Positions 56,448 to 64,000 of a stretch of 64,000 bases of DNA are shown one piece after another (positions within the stretch are counted from its first letter, which is position 1; each line of letters begins with the position of its first letter). Made by a program: the position numbers and the translations under genes. This DNA is from Ruminococcus sp. (lineage in GTDB: Bacteria > Bacillota > Clostridia > Oscillospirales > Ruminococcaceae): positions 1 to 64,000 of the forward strand of contig JAEEVL010000008.1 in the NCBI GenBank assembly GCA_016290875.1, in the 5' to 3' direction. The notes below the pieces were generated by a model. The model was not told the DNA's origin and ran no database searches. It saw only the letters and a list, made by a program, of their open reading frames with translations.

Positions 56448-57572
56448 ATGGCATCAGCTGCCCAGAGAAGAATCAAATCTATCAGCTATGCTAAATATGG
56501 CTATATTTTTATATTGCCGTTTTTTCTTGTTTATTTCTTTTTCCAACTTTGGCCTTTGATCAATACTTTTATTGTCAGCTTTCAGGGTAACGGCGCCGAA
56601 ACCGGCGAATTTGTAGGTCTTGAGAACTTCAAGCACCTCCTGAAAAAGGTTACACTTACTACCGAGGAAAACCGTAAGGTTCTCGGTATTCTCCCCGTTG
56701 AATCCGACGCGGAGTACCAGGAGCTCGCTGCAAAGAAAATGCAGGGCGCTATTCATGATGATTTCATCAGATCATTCAAGAACACTCTTGTTCTTTGGTT
56801 CGGTAACTTTATTCCCCAGATTGCACTTTCACTTTCACTTGCTGTCTGGTTCACAGACGCTAAGCTGAAGATCCCGGGAAAAGGATTCTTTAAGGTAATA
56901 ATGTATATGCCCAATATCATTACTGCCGCATCAGTCGCCGTTCTGTTTATGTCTCTCTGTTCTGAGAGTAAGTACGGTGCTTTCAACCAGCTGTTCCACA
57001 GCCTTGGTATCGTAGACGAGCTTGAAGGTCCTGACCGTGACGTTGTTAAATTCGTTACAAACAAGTGGCCTGCACGTTTTGTTATTATGTTCATCCAGAC
57101 TTGGATGTGGTTTGGTAATACCATGATCATGCTTATGTCTGGTATTATGGGTATTAACCCGTCTCTGTTCGAGGCTGCAAGTATCGACGGTGCAAGCAGC
57201 GGACAGGTATTCAGAAAGATCACTCTTCCTCTCCTGAGCCCCATCATGGTTTACACTCTCGTAACATCTATGATCGGTGGTCTCCAGATGTTCGATATTC
57301 CTTATCTGTATCATGCTGGTAACGTTCCTAATAAGGAAGTTTCCACAGTGGCAGTATTCATTTACGGACACTTCCATACAGGTCAGAAGTATCAGAACTA
57401 TGGTTACTCAGGTGCAGCTTCCGTACTCCTGTTTATGGTAACGCTTCTCCTTGGCTCTATCACATTCTATATGAATAGAGATGTTGATGCGATTGCTAAG
57501 AAAAAGCAGCGCAAAAAGCTCGCTAAGCAGGTAAAAGCGCAGAATAAGCAGTTTGGAGGTCTGAGCGTATGA
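56448..57572 (+). CDS. Sugar ABC transporter permease (MalF-like)
   Basis: The product is 374 residues from the ATG at 56448 (AGAGGG 8 nt upstream; a GTG three codons earlier overlaps that site). Six membrane helices and the inner-membrane coupling loop EAASIDGASSGQVFRKITLP place it in the CUT1 family. There is an extra hydrophilic insert between helices 1 and 2 (about 45-105). It pairs with the MalG-like protein next door. Its stop overlaps the next start (ATGA). Confidence 0.9.
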   Translation: MASAAQRRIKSISYAKYGYIFILPFFLVYFFFQLWPLINTFIVSFQGNGAETGEFVGLENFKHLLKKVTLTTEENRKVLGILPVESDAEYQELAAKKMQGAIHDDFIRSFKNTLVLWFGNFIPQIALSLSLAVWFTDAKLKIPGKGFFKVIMYMPNIITAASVAVLFMSLCSESKYGAFNQLFHSLGIVDELEGPDRDVVKFVTNKWPARFVIMFIQTWMWFGNTMIMLMSGIMGINPSLFEAASIDGASSGQVFRKITLPLLSPIMVYTLVTSMIGGLQMFDIPYLYHAGNVPNKEVSTVAVFIYGHFHTGQKYQNYGYSGAASVLLFMVTLLLGSITFYMNRDVDAIAKKKQRKKLAKQVKAQNKQFGGLSV

Positions 57573-58459
57573 GCAAAATGAAATCTGTATACGGACAGCC
57601 TAAGGATAACTATATGTTCAAGATCAGACTCAAGTCAGGTATCCTGTTCTTTTGGTGTCTGATTCTCACAATTATCTGCGTGCTTCCTATTTACATCCTT
57701 GTAATTAATGCTACACGTCTCGATACTGATATTGCCGGCGGACTTGCTATCGTTCCGGATAAGTATCTCGGACGTAATATCAGAGCTATGAAGCAGAACT
57801 TCGGAAACCTCTTCAAGCCGCTTATCGGTTACAGAAACAGTGCTATCATCACAGTTTCTGCTACTTTCCTTACTGTTTTCTTCTCAGCTCTTACAGCTTA
57901 TGGTATTCATGTTTATGAATTCAAGCTCAAAGAAGTATCTTATACTGTAATACTTCTTATCATGATGGTTCCTACTCAGGTAACCGCTACCGGATTCCTT
58001 AACTTCATGGCTAAGATCGGCCTTGTTGATACATACTGGCCTCTTATCCTTCCGGCAGCAGCTGCTCCTGCGATCGTATTCTTTATGCGATCGTACATGA
58101 AATCGTCGTTCCCACTCGACATTGTTGAGGCTGCACGTATCGACGGTTCTGGTGAGTTCAGAACTTTCCTTACAATAGCTATTCCTATGATGAAGCCGGC
58201 TATCGCTGTTCAGGCGATCTTCGCTTTCGTTGCTAACTGGAATAACTTCTATACACCTTCAATGATCCTTCTTAGCTCCAAGACAGAGCAGAAGACACTT
58301 CCTATGATGATCTCCTCTATCCAGGCATCAGATAAGACCAGCGACCTCGGCGTTGTTTACACATGTATCGCGCTCAGTATCGTTCCGATCATTATCGCAT
58401 ATGTTCTGCTTTCAAGATACATCATCGCAGGTGTTGCACTTGGTGGTGTAAAGGAATAA
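57569..58459 (+). CDS. Sugar ABC transporter permease (MalG-like)
   Basis: The product is 296 residues, with six membrane helices and the coupling loop EAARIDGSGEFRTFLTIAIP typical of CUT1 MalG-type subunits. Translation is coupled to the first permease by a 4-nt overlap. No ATP-binding subunit follows; a terminator comes 11 nt after the stop. The operon must use an ATPase encoded elsewhere, as is usual for MsiK-type shared ATPases in Firmicutes. Confidence 0.9.
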   Translation: MSKMKSVYGQPKDNYMFKIRLKSGILFFWCLILTIICVLPIYILVINATRLDTDIAGGLAIVPDKYLGRNIRAMKQNFGNLFKPLIGYRNSAIITVSATFLTVFFSALTAYGIHVYEFKLKEVSYTVILLIMMVPTQVTATGFLNFMAKIGLVDTYWPLILPAAAAPAIVFFMRSYMKSSFPLDIVEAARIDGSGEFRTFLTIAIPMMKPAIAVQAIFAFVANWNNFYTPSMILLSSKTEQKTLPMMISSIQASDKTSDLGVVYTCIALSIVPIIIAYVLLSRYIIAGVALGGVKE

Positions 58460-58470
58460 TAGCATTATTA

Positions 58471-58498
58471 ACAGCACACTTCGGTGTGCTGTTTTTTT
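58471..58498 (+). terminator. Terminator of the ABC operon
   Basis: 9-bp stem ACAGCACAC/GTGTGCTGT with a TTCG loop, then T6. Confidence 0.9.
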
Positions 58499-58575
58499 AT
58501 GGCGCTTCGGCGTCTTATTTTTTTGTAATAACTCAGGCTTGTACCGAATATAATCAAGTGAAGGGAGTGTTAAGA

Positions 58576-59499
58576 ATGAAAGAGCGTACAAGCTATGATG
58601 TTATATGCAGTTATCTTCCGGCTCGTCTGAGACGTATTATGAACGAAGTATCTGCCGGTGACAGGCGTTCGCTGACTGAGGTACGACTGAGGAGCGGCAG
58701 ACCTGTTTCGTTCGTTTATCCATATGGCAGCCGTTTTCTTACCGATAACGGTGAACTTACAGCGAGCTACATGAATAAAGCCTGTGTGAAAGTTACTTCT
58801 TCTGAGATAGCTGAAACTGTTGAAGCATTATGCAAGTATTCTGTTCACAGCTGCAAGCGTGAGTTGAGTGAGGGTTATTTTGTACCTGCCGGCGGTATAA
58901 GAGTAGGCGCTGCCGGAACAGCAGATACGTCTGTTGGTGGAGTACTAAGGGATTTCAGTTCACTGAATTTCAGGCTATCCCGTGAGGTTATAGGGTGTGC
59001 TGATGAGATATATCGTTTATGCGACAATTGCACGGGCTTGCTTGTGTGCGGTGGAGTAAATTCCGGAAAGACTACCATGCTGCGTGATTTGTGCCGTATG
59101 ACCGGAAACAGATATAAGGCTGTTCTTGTTGACGAGCGGAACGAGATCTCTGCTTCTTCGGGCGGAAATATCGGCTTCGATATTGGCGCCATGACTGATG
59201 TCATTGTCGGACAGGAACGAGCAAAAGCTATTAACTCGGCGGTGAGAACACTTTCCCCGGACGTTATCTTCTGCGATGAAATTTCCGTTCCGGCTGATGC
59301 AGAAGCCATACTATCTGCTTTCGGCAGCGGAGTGAGGTTTGTGGCAACAATGCACGCTGGTTCTTACGATGAATTGATGCAGAGAAGCGTTGGACGCCAC
59401 CTTATCGAAGCAAAAGTGTTTGAGTATGCTGTGATCCTGCGCGGCAGTGGTTGTTGTTCGGAGGTAAGCGAGGTGCGGAGGCTGAAAGATGTGGTTTAG
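58576..59499 (+). CDS. spoIIIAA: Stage III sporulation protein AA
   Basis: The product is 307 residues from the ATG at 58576 (AAGGGAG upstream; an in-frame extension back to 58363 reads through the ABC gene and terminator). The ATPase fold has CGGVNSGKTTMLRDLC (P-loop near 156-166) and DVIFCDEISV (Walker B). In spore formers it is the secretion-type ATPase of the SpoIIIA-SpoIIQ channel between mother cell and forespore. It is the first gene of a complete eight-gene operon. Confidence 0.9.
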   Translation: MKERTSYDVICSYLPARLRRIMNEVSAGDRRSLTEVRLRSGRPVSFVYPYGSRFLTDNGELTASYMNKACVKVTSSEIAETVEALCKYSVHSCKRELSEGYFVPAGGIRVGAAGTADTSVGGVLRDFSSLNFRLSREVIGCADEIYRLCDNCTGLLVCGGVNSGKTTMLRDLCRMTGNRYKAVLVDERNEISASSGGNIGFDIGAMTDVIVGQERAKAINSAVRTLSPDVIFCDEISVPADAEAILSAFGSGVRFVATMHAGSYDELMQRSVGRHLIEAKVFEYAVILRGSGCCSEVSEVRRLKDVV

Positions 59500-59992
59500 A
59501 CTTTTGGCGGCGATAATGTTCACGCTTGCAGGCGGCTGTGCAGGTATCGCTGTTTCGCAGCAGCTTCGTCACCGGCAGGAAGTTTGTGCTGCGATAGGCA
59601 GCCTTCTCAGGGACATTTCGGTCTGTATTCGCTCTGTGGGTATGAATGTTTACGATATTGCGGCAAAGCTGAGAGGCGAGCCCGCTTATAAGGAGCTGAC
59701 TTTTCTCAGTTTGCTGCCTGTGGATTTTTCTGAGGGGGAGAACTTCCGTGAGTCATGGCAGAACGCTCTGAATTCTCAGGAATTCCCGGAAGAGGAGCGA
59801 AGTATACTTGCAGAACTTGGGAATATGCTTGGCAGGACTGACGCTGAGGGGCAGCTTGCTGGATTGGACGTGCTTGAGGAGCGTATCCGATGTCTCGAGA
59901 GTGAACGGCGTTCCGTATTTATTGAAAAGGGAAGAATGTACCGCAGCGCCGGAGTGCTCTTCGGGGTAATGGCTGGGATACTTGTGATATAG
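59489..59992 (+). CDS. spoIIIAB: Stage III sporulation protein AB
   Basis: The product is 167 residues: one N-terminal membrane helix, a helical body resembling type II secretion GspF (RQEVCAAIGSLLRDISVCI) and one C-terminal helix (SAGVLFGVMAGILVI). It overlaps spoIIIAA by 11 nt. It is thought to sit in the mother-cell membrane as part of the channel. Length and position match B. subtilis SpoIIIAB. Confidence 0.85.
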   Translation: MWFRLLAAIMFTLAGGCAGIAVSQQLRHRQEVCAAIGSLLRDISVCIRSVGMNVYDIAAKLRGEPAYKELTFLSLLPVDFSEGENFRESWQNALNSQEFPEEERSILAELGNMLGRTDAEGQLAGLDVLEERIRCLESERRSVFIEKGRMYRSAGVLFGVMAGILVI

Positions 59993-60003
59993 CGGAGGTA
60001 TGA

Positions 60004-60201
60004 ATGGATATTGATCTGATATTCAAGATAGCCGGAACAGGCATAATAGTGGCTGTTCTGAATCTTGTCCTCAAACGCGCCGAACGTGAGGAACAGGCTA
60101 TGATGACTACACTTGCCGGACTTATAGTCGTTCTGGTCGTGATAGTTCAGGAGATAGGCGAGCTCTTTGAAACGGTCAAGACGGTGTTCGGGCTATGGTA
60201 G
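60004..60201 (+). CDS. spoIIIAC: Stage III sporulation protein AC
   Basis: The product is 65 residues with two membrane helices (about 6-22 and 33-52) and the family sequence IDLIFKIAGTGIIVAVLN. The gap from spoIIIAB is 11 nt and it overlaps spoIIIAD by 7 nt. Small size and position are as in other spoIIIA operons. Confidence 0.9.
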   Translation: MDIDLIFKIAGTGIIVAVLNLVLKRAEREEQAMMTTLAGLIVVLVVIVQEIGELFETVKTVFGLW

Positions 60202-60584
60202 ACAACAGTTTTTCAGCAGCGGTTTTCTGCATATGCTCGGCTGTTCTTGCGGTCATGCTCAGACAGTACAGCCGTGAACAGGCGCTGTTTGCTTCACTTG
60301 CGGCGTGTATAGGTGTTGTAGGCGGAGCTGTTCTGCTGATAGGACCGTTGCTGACAGAGATCAGTGATATTTTTACATCTGCCGGTATATCCGATGACTA
60401 TATCTCCCTTGTTTTCAAGGCACTTGCGATATCTTTCATTACGCAGATAACTTCGGACATTTGCCGAGACAGCGGTGAAACTGCTATAGCTTCAGCGGCT
60501 GAGCTTTGGGGACGCGGAGCTCTTGTCTTTATGAGCCTGCCTGTCGTCAGAGTTCTTATGGAGATGATAAATGAGATCATTTAG
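60195..60584 (+). CDS. spoIIIAD: Stage III sporulation protein AD
   Basis: The product is 129 residues with four membrane helices (AAVFCICSAVLAVML, ASLAACIGVVGGAVLLI and two more) and the family motif YISLVFKALAISFITQ. It overlaps both flanking genes (7 nt with spoIIIAC, 14 nt with spoIIIAE). It is structurally related to export-apparatus subunits of secretion systems. Confidence 0.9.
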   Translation: MVDNSFSAAVFCICSAVLAVMLRQYSREQALFASLAACIGVVGGAVLLIGPLLTEISDIFTSAGISDDYISLVFKALAISFITQITSDICRDSGETAIASAAELWGRGALVFMSLPVVRVLMEMINEII

Positions 60585-61689
60585 GACGTGTGTTATGAGA
60601 AGACTAATTATAGCGGCGGTTGTGTTCATACTGCTTCTTACGGCAGCTGTACCGCTTACTGTCGCAGCTGATAATTCTTCGGCCGAGGAGGAGATAAGCG
60701 GTCAGGTGAACGATATGCTCGAGGAATACGATATAGGTCTTGATTATGGTGATATAGCTGGTATGAGCTTTTCTGAGCTTATTTCTTATGTGCGAAGCGC
60801 GGCTGCTGCAAGAGCTTCCGCACCGATAAAAATGCTCGGTACTCTGATAGCTGTTGCTGTATTCACTGCGGTCGTGCGCAGCGTTGGAGAAGCGGCTTTA
60901 CCCGAAAAAACTGGCGCACAGACATATGATATGGTGTGTGTTATCACGGCTGTTGCTGTGATGACTCCGCAGATACTGGCTGTCTATGAGCGTTCTATGG
61001 AAGCTATTCGGCGTGTCAGCGGCTTTATAGCGGTATTTGTTCCGATATTTTCAGGAATGACAATAGCTTCTGGCGGAGCTCTTACAGGCAGCGTTTATAA
61101 TACCGCAGCTCTCGGAGTTTCTGAGGTTATAACTGCTCTGTCGGCAGGCTATCTCATGCCTTTACTGAGTATGACGGCAGTTCTTGCAGTGACGGGCAGC
61201 GTTTTCCCAGCCAGTTGTGTTGATAATATCGCGTCTATGCTGAAAAAGATTGTAACATGGGGCATTACTATAGTTATGACGCTTTTCAGCGGATTTGTCA
61301 CGCTCAAATGCACGCTTGCCGGAAAAGCTGACGGAGCGGCTGCAAAAACGGCTAAGTTTGTTATATCCGGAAGTGTTCCGATAGTCGGCGGTGCTGTTTC
61401 TGATGCGTATTCATCGGTAAGAGGAAGCTTTGACGTTATAGTTAGCACAGCCGGTATCGCCGGGACACTGGCGGTCGTGTTGATAATGCTGCCGTCTGTT
61501 ATCGAGATAGTCATCTTCAGAGCGGTGATGTGGATAGGTACATCGGCAGCAGAGCTTTTTTCAGCAGCGCCGCTTGCGAAGCTGCTGAAAGGACTCGACA
61601 GTGGGCTCGCAATAGCACAAAGCGTCCTTGTGAGTTATATGGTCATATTTGTGATCTGCACGGCGATGGTCATGCAGAGCGTACCGTAA
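60571..61689 (+). CDS. spoIIIAE: Stage III sporulation protein AE
   Basis: The product is 372 residues. A signal-like first helix (ending TVAADN) precedes a short external part (FSELISYVRSAAAARASAP) and six to eight membrane helices. Its start has GGAG 7 nt upstream and overlaps spoIIIAD. In the family this is the largest membrane component of the SpoIIIA channel. The frame is intact. Confidence 0.9.
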   Translation: MRSFRTCVMRRLIIAAVVFILLLTAAVPLTVAADNSSAEEEISGQVNDMLEEYDIGLDYGDIAGMSFSELISYVRSAAAARASAPIKMLGTLIAVAVFTAVVRSVGEAALPEKTGAQTYDMVCVITAVAVMTPQILAVYERSMEAIRRVSGFIAVFVPIFSGMTIASGGALTGSVYNTAALGVSEVITALSAGYLMPLLSMTAVLAVTGSVFPASCVDNIASMLKKIVTWGITIVMTLFSGFVTLKCTLAGKADGAAAKTAKFVISGSVPIVGGAVSDAYSSVRGSFDVIVSTAGIAGTLAVVLIMLPSVIEIVIFRAVMWIGTSAAELFSAAPLAKLLKGLDSGLAIAQSVLVSYMVIFVICTAMVMQSVP

Positions 61690-61698
61690 GGAGGCTGA

Positions 61699-62160
61699 AT
61701 GGACGGATTCACCAGCGCTGTAAAGGCAATATGTGCAGCTTCTGCGGCAGTATGTCTGATAGAATACATAACTTCGGGTAGCCAACTGAAACGGCAGGTT
61801 AAAATGCTCCTTGACCTCATTATGGCAGTCGTGGTGCTTACGCCGTTCGTAAGCGGGAATGCAGTTTTTGAACTTCCGGAGCTAAGTGAGCTTGAACCGC
61901 CGCGTCTCGAAGCTGCTGCTGAGCTCTATAATGAGGAATTGTGCAGGCAGACTGCCGAAAACATAGGCGCTGTTCTTCACGAACAGATAAAGGCTGCCGG
62001 TATAGACTGCGAGAGCATCGACATTGAGATTAATATTTCTCCCGGGGGCAGCATATCTATTATTAGAGTCACTGTCATGGCGGATAACTTTGCTGATGCG
62101 GCGGAAATAATCAGGAACAGCCTCGGAGACGATACGGAGGTAGCAGATGGGAATAGTTGA
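61699..62160 (+). CDS. spoIIIAF: Stage III sporulation protein AF
   Basis: The product is 153 residues. Two N-terminal membrane helices (about 5-22 and 36-52) are followed by an external ring-building-motif-like domain (SIDIEINISPGGSISIIRVTV, 21 residues at about 113-133, given here only by its position and start). AAGGAGG lies before the ATG. It overlaps spoIIIAG by 14 nt. Confidence 0.85.
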   Translation: MDGFTSAVKAICAASAAVCLIEYITSGSQLKRQVKMLLDLIMAVVVLTPFVSGNAVFELPELSELEPPRLEAAAELYNEELCRQTAENIGAVLHEQIKAAGIDCESIDIEINISPGGSISIIRVTVMADNFADAAEIIRNSLGDDTEVADGNS

Positions 62161-62710
62161 CAGGATAAAGAGTTTTAAAGGCGACCGCAGGATGATGAAA
62201 GCTGTGATAGTATTCGGGGTGGCAGGTCTGCTGCTGATAATGATGTCTGCATTGACTGACGGCGGCAGTGATAAGAAAAGTACGGATAAAGCCGTTCTTT
62301 CTGCTGAACTCAGCAGCGATGCCTATTGCTCTGAGACTGAACGGCGTCTCGAAGACTTTTTGCGAAAGATAAACGGTGCAGGTGAGGTAAAGGCATTTAT
62401 CAAGGTCGGGAGTGAGCAGAAATACATATATGCCACAGAGGGGAAGAAGAGCGTTTCCGATAAAAAATCAGAGGAGGAGGAGAAATATGTACTTATAGGC
62501 GGCAGCAGCGGAAAGGAAGCACTTGTAGAAACAGTTGAAGCCCCTGAGATAGAGGGCGCTGTGATACTTTGCAGCGGCTGCGGAGATCCTGCGGTAAGAG
62601 AACAGGTCTACCGAGCGGCGGCAGCGGCTCTTGGTCTACCCACAGCAAAGATATATGTAGCCAGATTAAGTTCGCCGGGAAAAGCTCCGGCATCATATCA
62701 AGGAGGATAA
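62147..62710 (+). CDS. spoIIIAG: Stage III sporulation protein AG
   Basis: The product is 187 residues. One membrane helix (about 18-36) is followed by an external ring-building-motif domain (about 65-180, LEDFLRKINGAGEVKAFIKV, VILCSGCGDPAVREQVYRA). In B. subtilis this protein forms a large ring in the intermembrane space. It overlaps spoIIIAF and is followed after 2 nt by the spoIIIAH-like gene. Confidence 0.9.
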   Translation: MGIVDRIKSFKGDRRMMKAVIVFGVAGLLLIMMSALTDGGSDKKSTDKAVLSAELSSDAYCSETERRLEDFLRKINGAGEVKAFIKVGSEQKYIYATEGKKSVSDKKSEEEEKYVLIGGSSGKEALVETVEAPEIEGAVILCSGCGDPAVREQVYRAAAAALGLPTAKIYVARLSSPGKAPASYQGG

Positions 62711-62712
62711 CA

Positions 62713-63264
62713 ATGAAGAAACCAACTATCATCATCGGGAAAAAGCAGATAATCATGACTTGTCTTACGCTTATGCTTGGAGCAGCGGTGTATGTAAATT
62801 ATGCTACAGCTCCTGAAATCGGGGACAAGAAGGACGGAACGGTTTCAGCTTCGGAGGACGGCAGCATAGCGCATTACGGCGAGACTGAATTCGTCAATGC
62901 CGATGTCGGTGCAGCTTCGGACTATTTCGCACAGGCAAGGCTCGACAGGATGAACGGAAGGGATGAAGCTGTACAGACTCTCCAGACAGTAATGGGCGGC
63001 GGTGACCTTACTGAAGACGAGATGGTCGTGAATGCCCTTGATGCAGTTCAGGTATCAAAGCTGATAGAGTCGGAGGGGAAGATAGAGTCACTTATCAGGG
63101 CTCAGGGATTTGCGGACTGCGTAGCCTATCTTGACGGCGAAACAGCTAAGGTAGTTGTGAAGACAGAGGGACTTGACAAGGCTCAGGCAGCTTCGATAAA
63201 GGAAATCATACTCGGCGAAACTGAAGTGCCGGCAGAAAATATAAGAATTTTTGAAGTAAAGTAG
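62713..63264 (+). CDS. spoIIIAH: SpoIIIAH-like protein
   Basis: The product is 183 residues from the ATG at 62713 (AGGAGG upstream). One membrane helix (about 12-30) precedes an external domain with the typical DYFAQARLDRMNGRDEA segment and the ring-building motif (about 120-183). SpoIIIAH binds SpoIIQ from the forespore and shares ancestry with YscJ/FliF ring proteins. It closes the operon. Confidence 0.9.
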   Translation: MKKPTIIIGKKQIIMTCLTLMLGAAVYVNYATAPEIGDKKDGTVSASEDGSIAHYGETEFVNADVGAASDYFAQARLDRMNGRDEAVQTLQTVMGGGDLTEDEMVVNALDAVQVSKLIESEGKIESLIRAQGFADCVAYLDGETAKVVVKTEGLDKAQAASIKEIILGETEVPAENIRIFEVK

Positions 63265-63293
63265 TTGAAAAACGATAATTTTTTTGGTATAAT
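63265..63293 (+). promoter_or_regulatory. Promoter of the asp23 gene
   Basis: TTGAAA (63265-63270), 17-nt spacer, TATAAT (63288-63293), extended -10 TGG. Confidence 0.75.
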
Positions 63294-63364
63294 ATAAACG
63301 TGAGAGTGTAGACGGAAAATTGATTAAAAAATACACTCAAATCTATGCCCAACGGAGGTACAAA

Positions 63365-63700
63365 ATGGAAGTTGAAAAGGAAGCTGTCAAGAGCAGACTT
63401 AAAATATCTGACGACGTTATGATTACAGTTGCCCGGCTTGCCGCCCTCGATGTAAAGGGCGTCGCAAGTCTCGGCGGCGAAGTGAACAAGATCAGCAAGG
63501 TCAGAAGAAACGGCCCTATCAAAGTAAGTATGCTTGGAGACGTTGCAGCAATAGATATAAAGATCATCGTCAAGAGCGGTTTTAAAGCCTGTGCAGTAGC
63601 TCTCGATGTTCAGAATGCCGTTAAGGAAAACATACAGAATATGACAGGTGTCGCTGTGGCAAGAGTTAATGTCACTATCAGCGGCGTTGTATTTGAATAA
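63365..63700 (+). CDS. Asp23/Gls24-family envelope stress protein
   Basis: The product is 111 residues from the ATG at 63365 (CGGAGG 8 nt upstream; an upstream in-frame start lacks a site). The Asp23 fold is shown by ISDDVMITVARLAALDVKGV and DVQNAVKENIQNMTG. The same gene (yqhY in B. subtilis) follows spoIIIA in many Firmicutes. Its exact role is unsettled; links to fatty-acid metabolism and envelope stress are reported. The stop overlaps the next start by 1 nt. Confidence 0.85.
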   Translation: MEVEKEAVKSRLKISDDVMITVARLAALDVKGVASLGGEVNKISKVRRNGPIKVSMLGDVAAIDIKIIVKSGFKACAVALDVQNAVKENIQNMTGVAVARVNVTISGVVFE

Positions 63701-64000
63701 TGGTACGCAGGTATATCCCGACCGACCTTGAAGAAGCGGCAGAGGCGTTTTGTGCAGCGTTCAACTCTGCTCCGTGGAAGGAGAAATGGACTGTTGATCT
63801 TGCTGCGGCACGTATCAGCGAGCTCACATCAGGACCGCAGTCGGTTGGGTACGTTTACGTTGAGGACGATAAGGTAAAAGGCATACTTGCAGGCAGAGTG
63901 CTCACATATATCTTCGGTATCGAGTATGTCGTGGACGATCTCTGCATCGCACCTGATATCCAGCATAAAAACTGCGGCACAGAGCTGCTGAAATATGCTG
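63700..64000 (+). CDS. GNAT-family acetyltransferase, cut by the window end
   Basis: The ATG at 63700-63702 overlaps the asp23 stop (TAATG). The visible 100 residues begin MVRRYIPTDLEEAAEAFCAA and contain YVEDDKVKGILAG and VDDLCIAPDIQHKNCGTELL. These match the central strands and acetyl-CoA loop of GNAT enzymes, with Q-H-K-N-C-G in place of the usual R/Q-x-x-G-x-G/A. The C-terminus lies outside the window. The substrate is unknown. Confidence 0.8.
   Translation, partial: MVRRYIPTDLEEAAEAFCAAFNSAPWKEKWTVDLAAARISELTSGPQSVGYVYVEDDKVKGILAGRVLTYIFGIEYVVDDLCIAPDIQHKNCGTELLKYA

Noticed and set aside
58520..58575. Sporulation-sigma promoter before spoIIIAA
   Set aside because: A TATAAT-like box is present but I cannot fit a sigma-E pair with correct spacing; the call would be forced.

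Overview
The window looks like chromosome of a cellulosome-forming Ruminococcus, close to R. flavefaciens. The evidence is a set of secreted proteins with R. flavefaciens-type dockerins (GDANCD...NIADAV.I.Q...NPDKY...DAL.IQ...LGL), including GH9, GH26, CotH and papain-like proteins. Firmicute-style Shine-Dalgarno sites, sigma-A promoters with 17-nt spacers and a spoIIIA operon agree with this. The species is inferred from family knowledge, not from a database search.

Layout. 1-4.6 kb is an accessory scar. It holds the left end of an IS256-like element inside a truncated IS3-type element, a SWIM zinc-finger gene cut in two, and a small self-contained gene (own promoter and terminator) whose product resembles the membrane-binding domain 4 of cholesterol-dependent cytolysins. 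A helicase tail and a serine recombinase without its catalytic domain follow. 4.9-6.5 kb is an AAA-ATPase/PD-(D/E)XK protein. 6.6-9.3 kb is a dockerin-CotH protein, divergent from an XRE-cupin regulator plus acyl-CoA ligase pair (9.7-12.0 kb). 12.0-14.4 kb has a small secreted protein and ftsH. 14.5-19.1 kb is a two-gene cellulosomal operon (man26, then cel9). 19.4-21.4 kb is cardiolipin synthase. 21.7-29.2 kb is a pyrimidine operon (pyrR, pyrC, pyrF, carA, carB) behind a PyrR-type attenuator. 29.2-37.8 kb holds a repeat-rich LRR protein, lipoproteins, a patatin phospholipase, a P-type ATPase, an HMA protein and a duplicated lipoprotein pair. 37.9-39.1 kb is ackA. 39.3-45.8 kb is a tRNA/rRNA-modification operon (tmcAL, mnmA, trmN6-like, rsmI) with interspersed enzymes. 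45.9-47.6 kb has PHP and YdcF proteins. 47.8-50.3 kb is a TIM-barrel/acyl-CoA ligase fusion. 50.5-54.4 kb is a dockerin-bearing papain-like protease coupled to a double ComEA protein. 54.6-58.5 kb is a sugar ABC importer operon with a long structured leader and no ATPase gene. 58.6-63.3 kb is the complete spoIIIAA-AH operon, followed by asp23 and a GNAT gene running off the end.

How it fits together. The dockerin enzymes break down plant mannan and cellulose outside the cell, the ABC importer plausibly takes up the resulting oligosaccharides, and ackA makes ATP from acetyl phosphate. The most interesting points are the standalone cytolysin-domain-4-like protein, the TIM-barrel/ligase fusion, the transposase leader that can hide its own ribosome site, the dockerin protease, and a full spoIIIA operon in a genus usually described as non-sporing.
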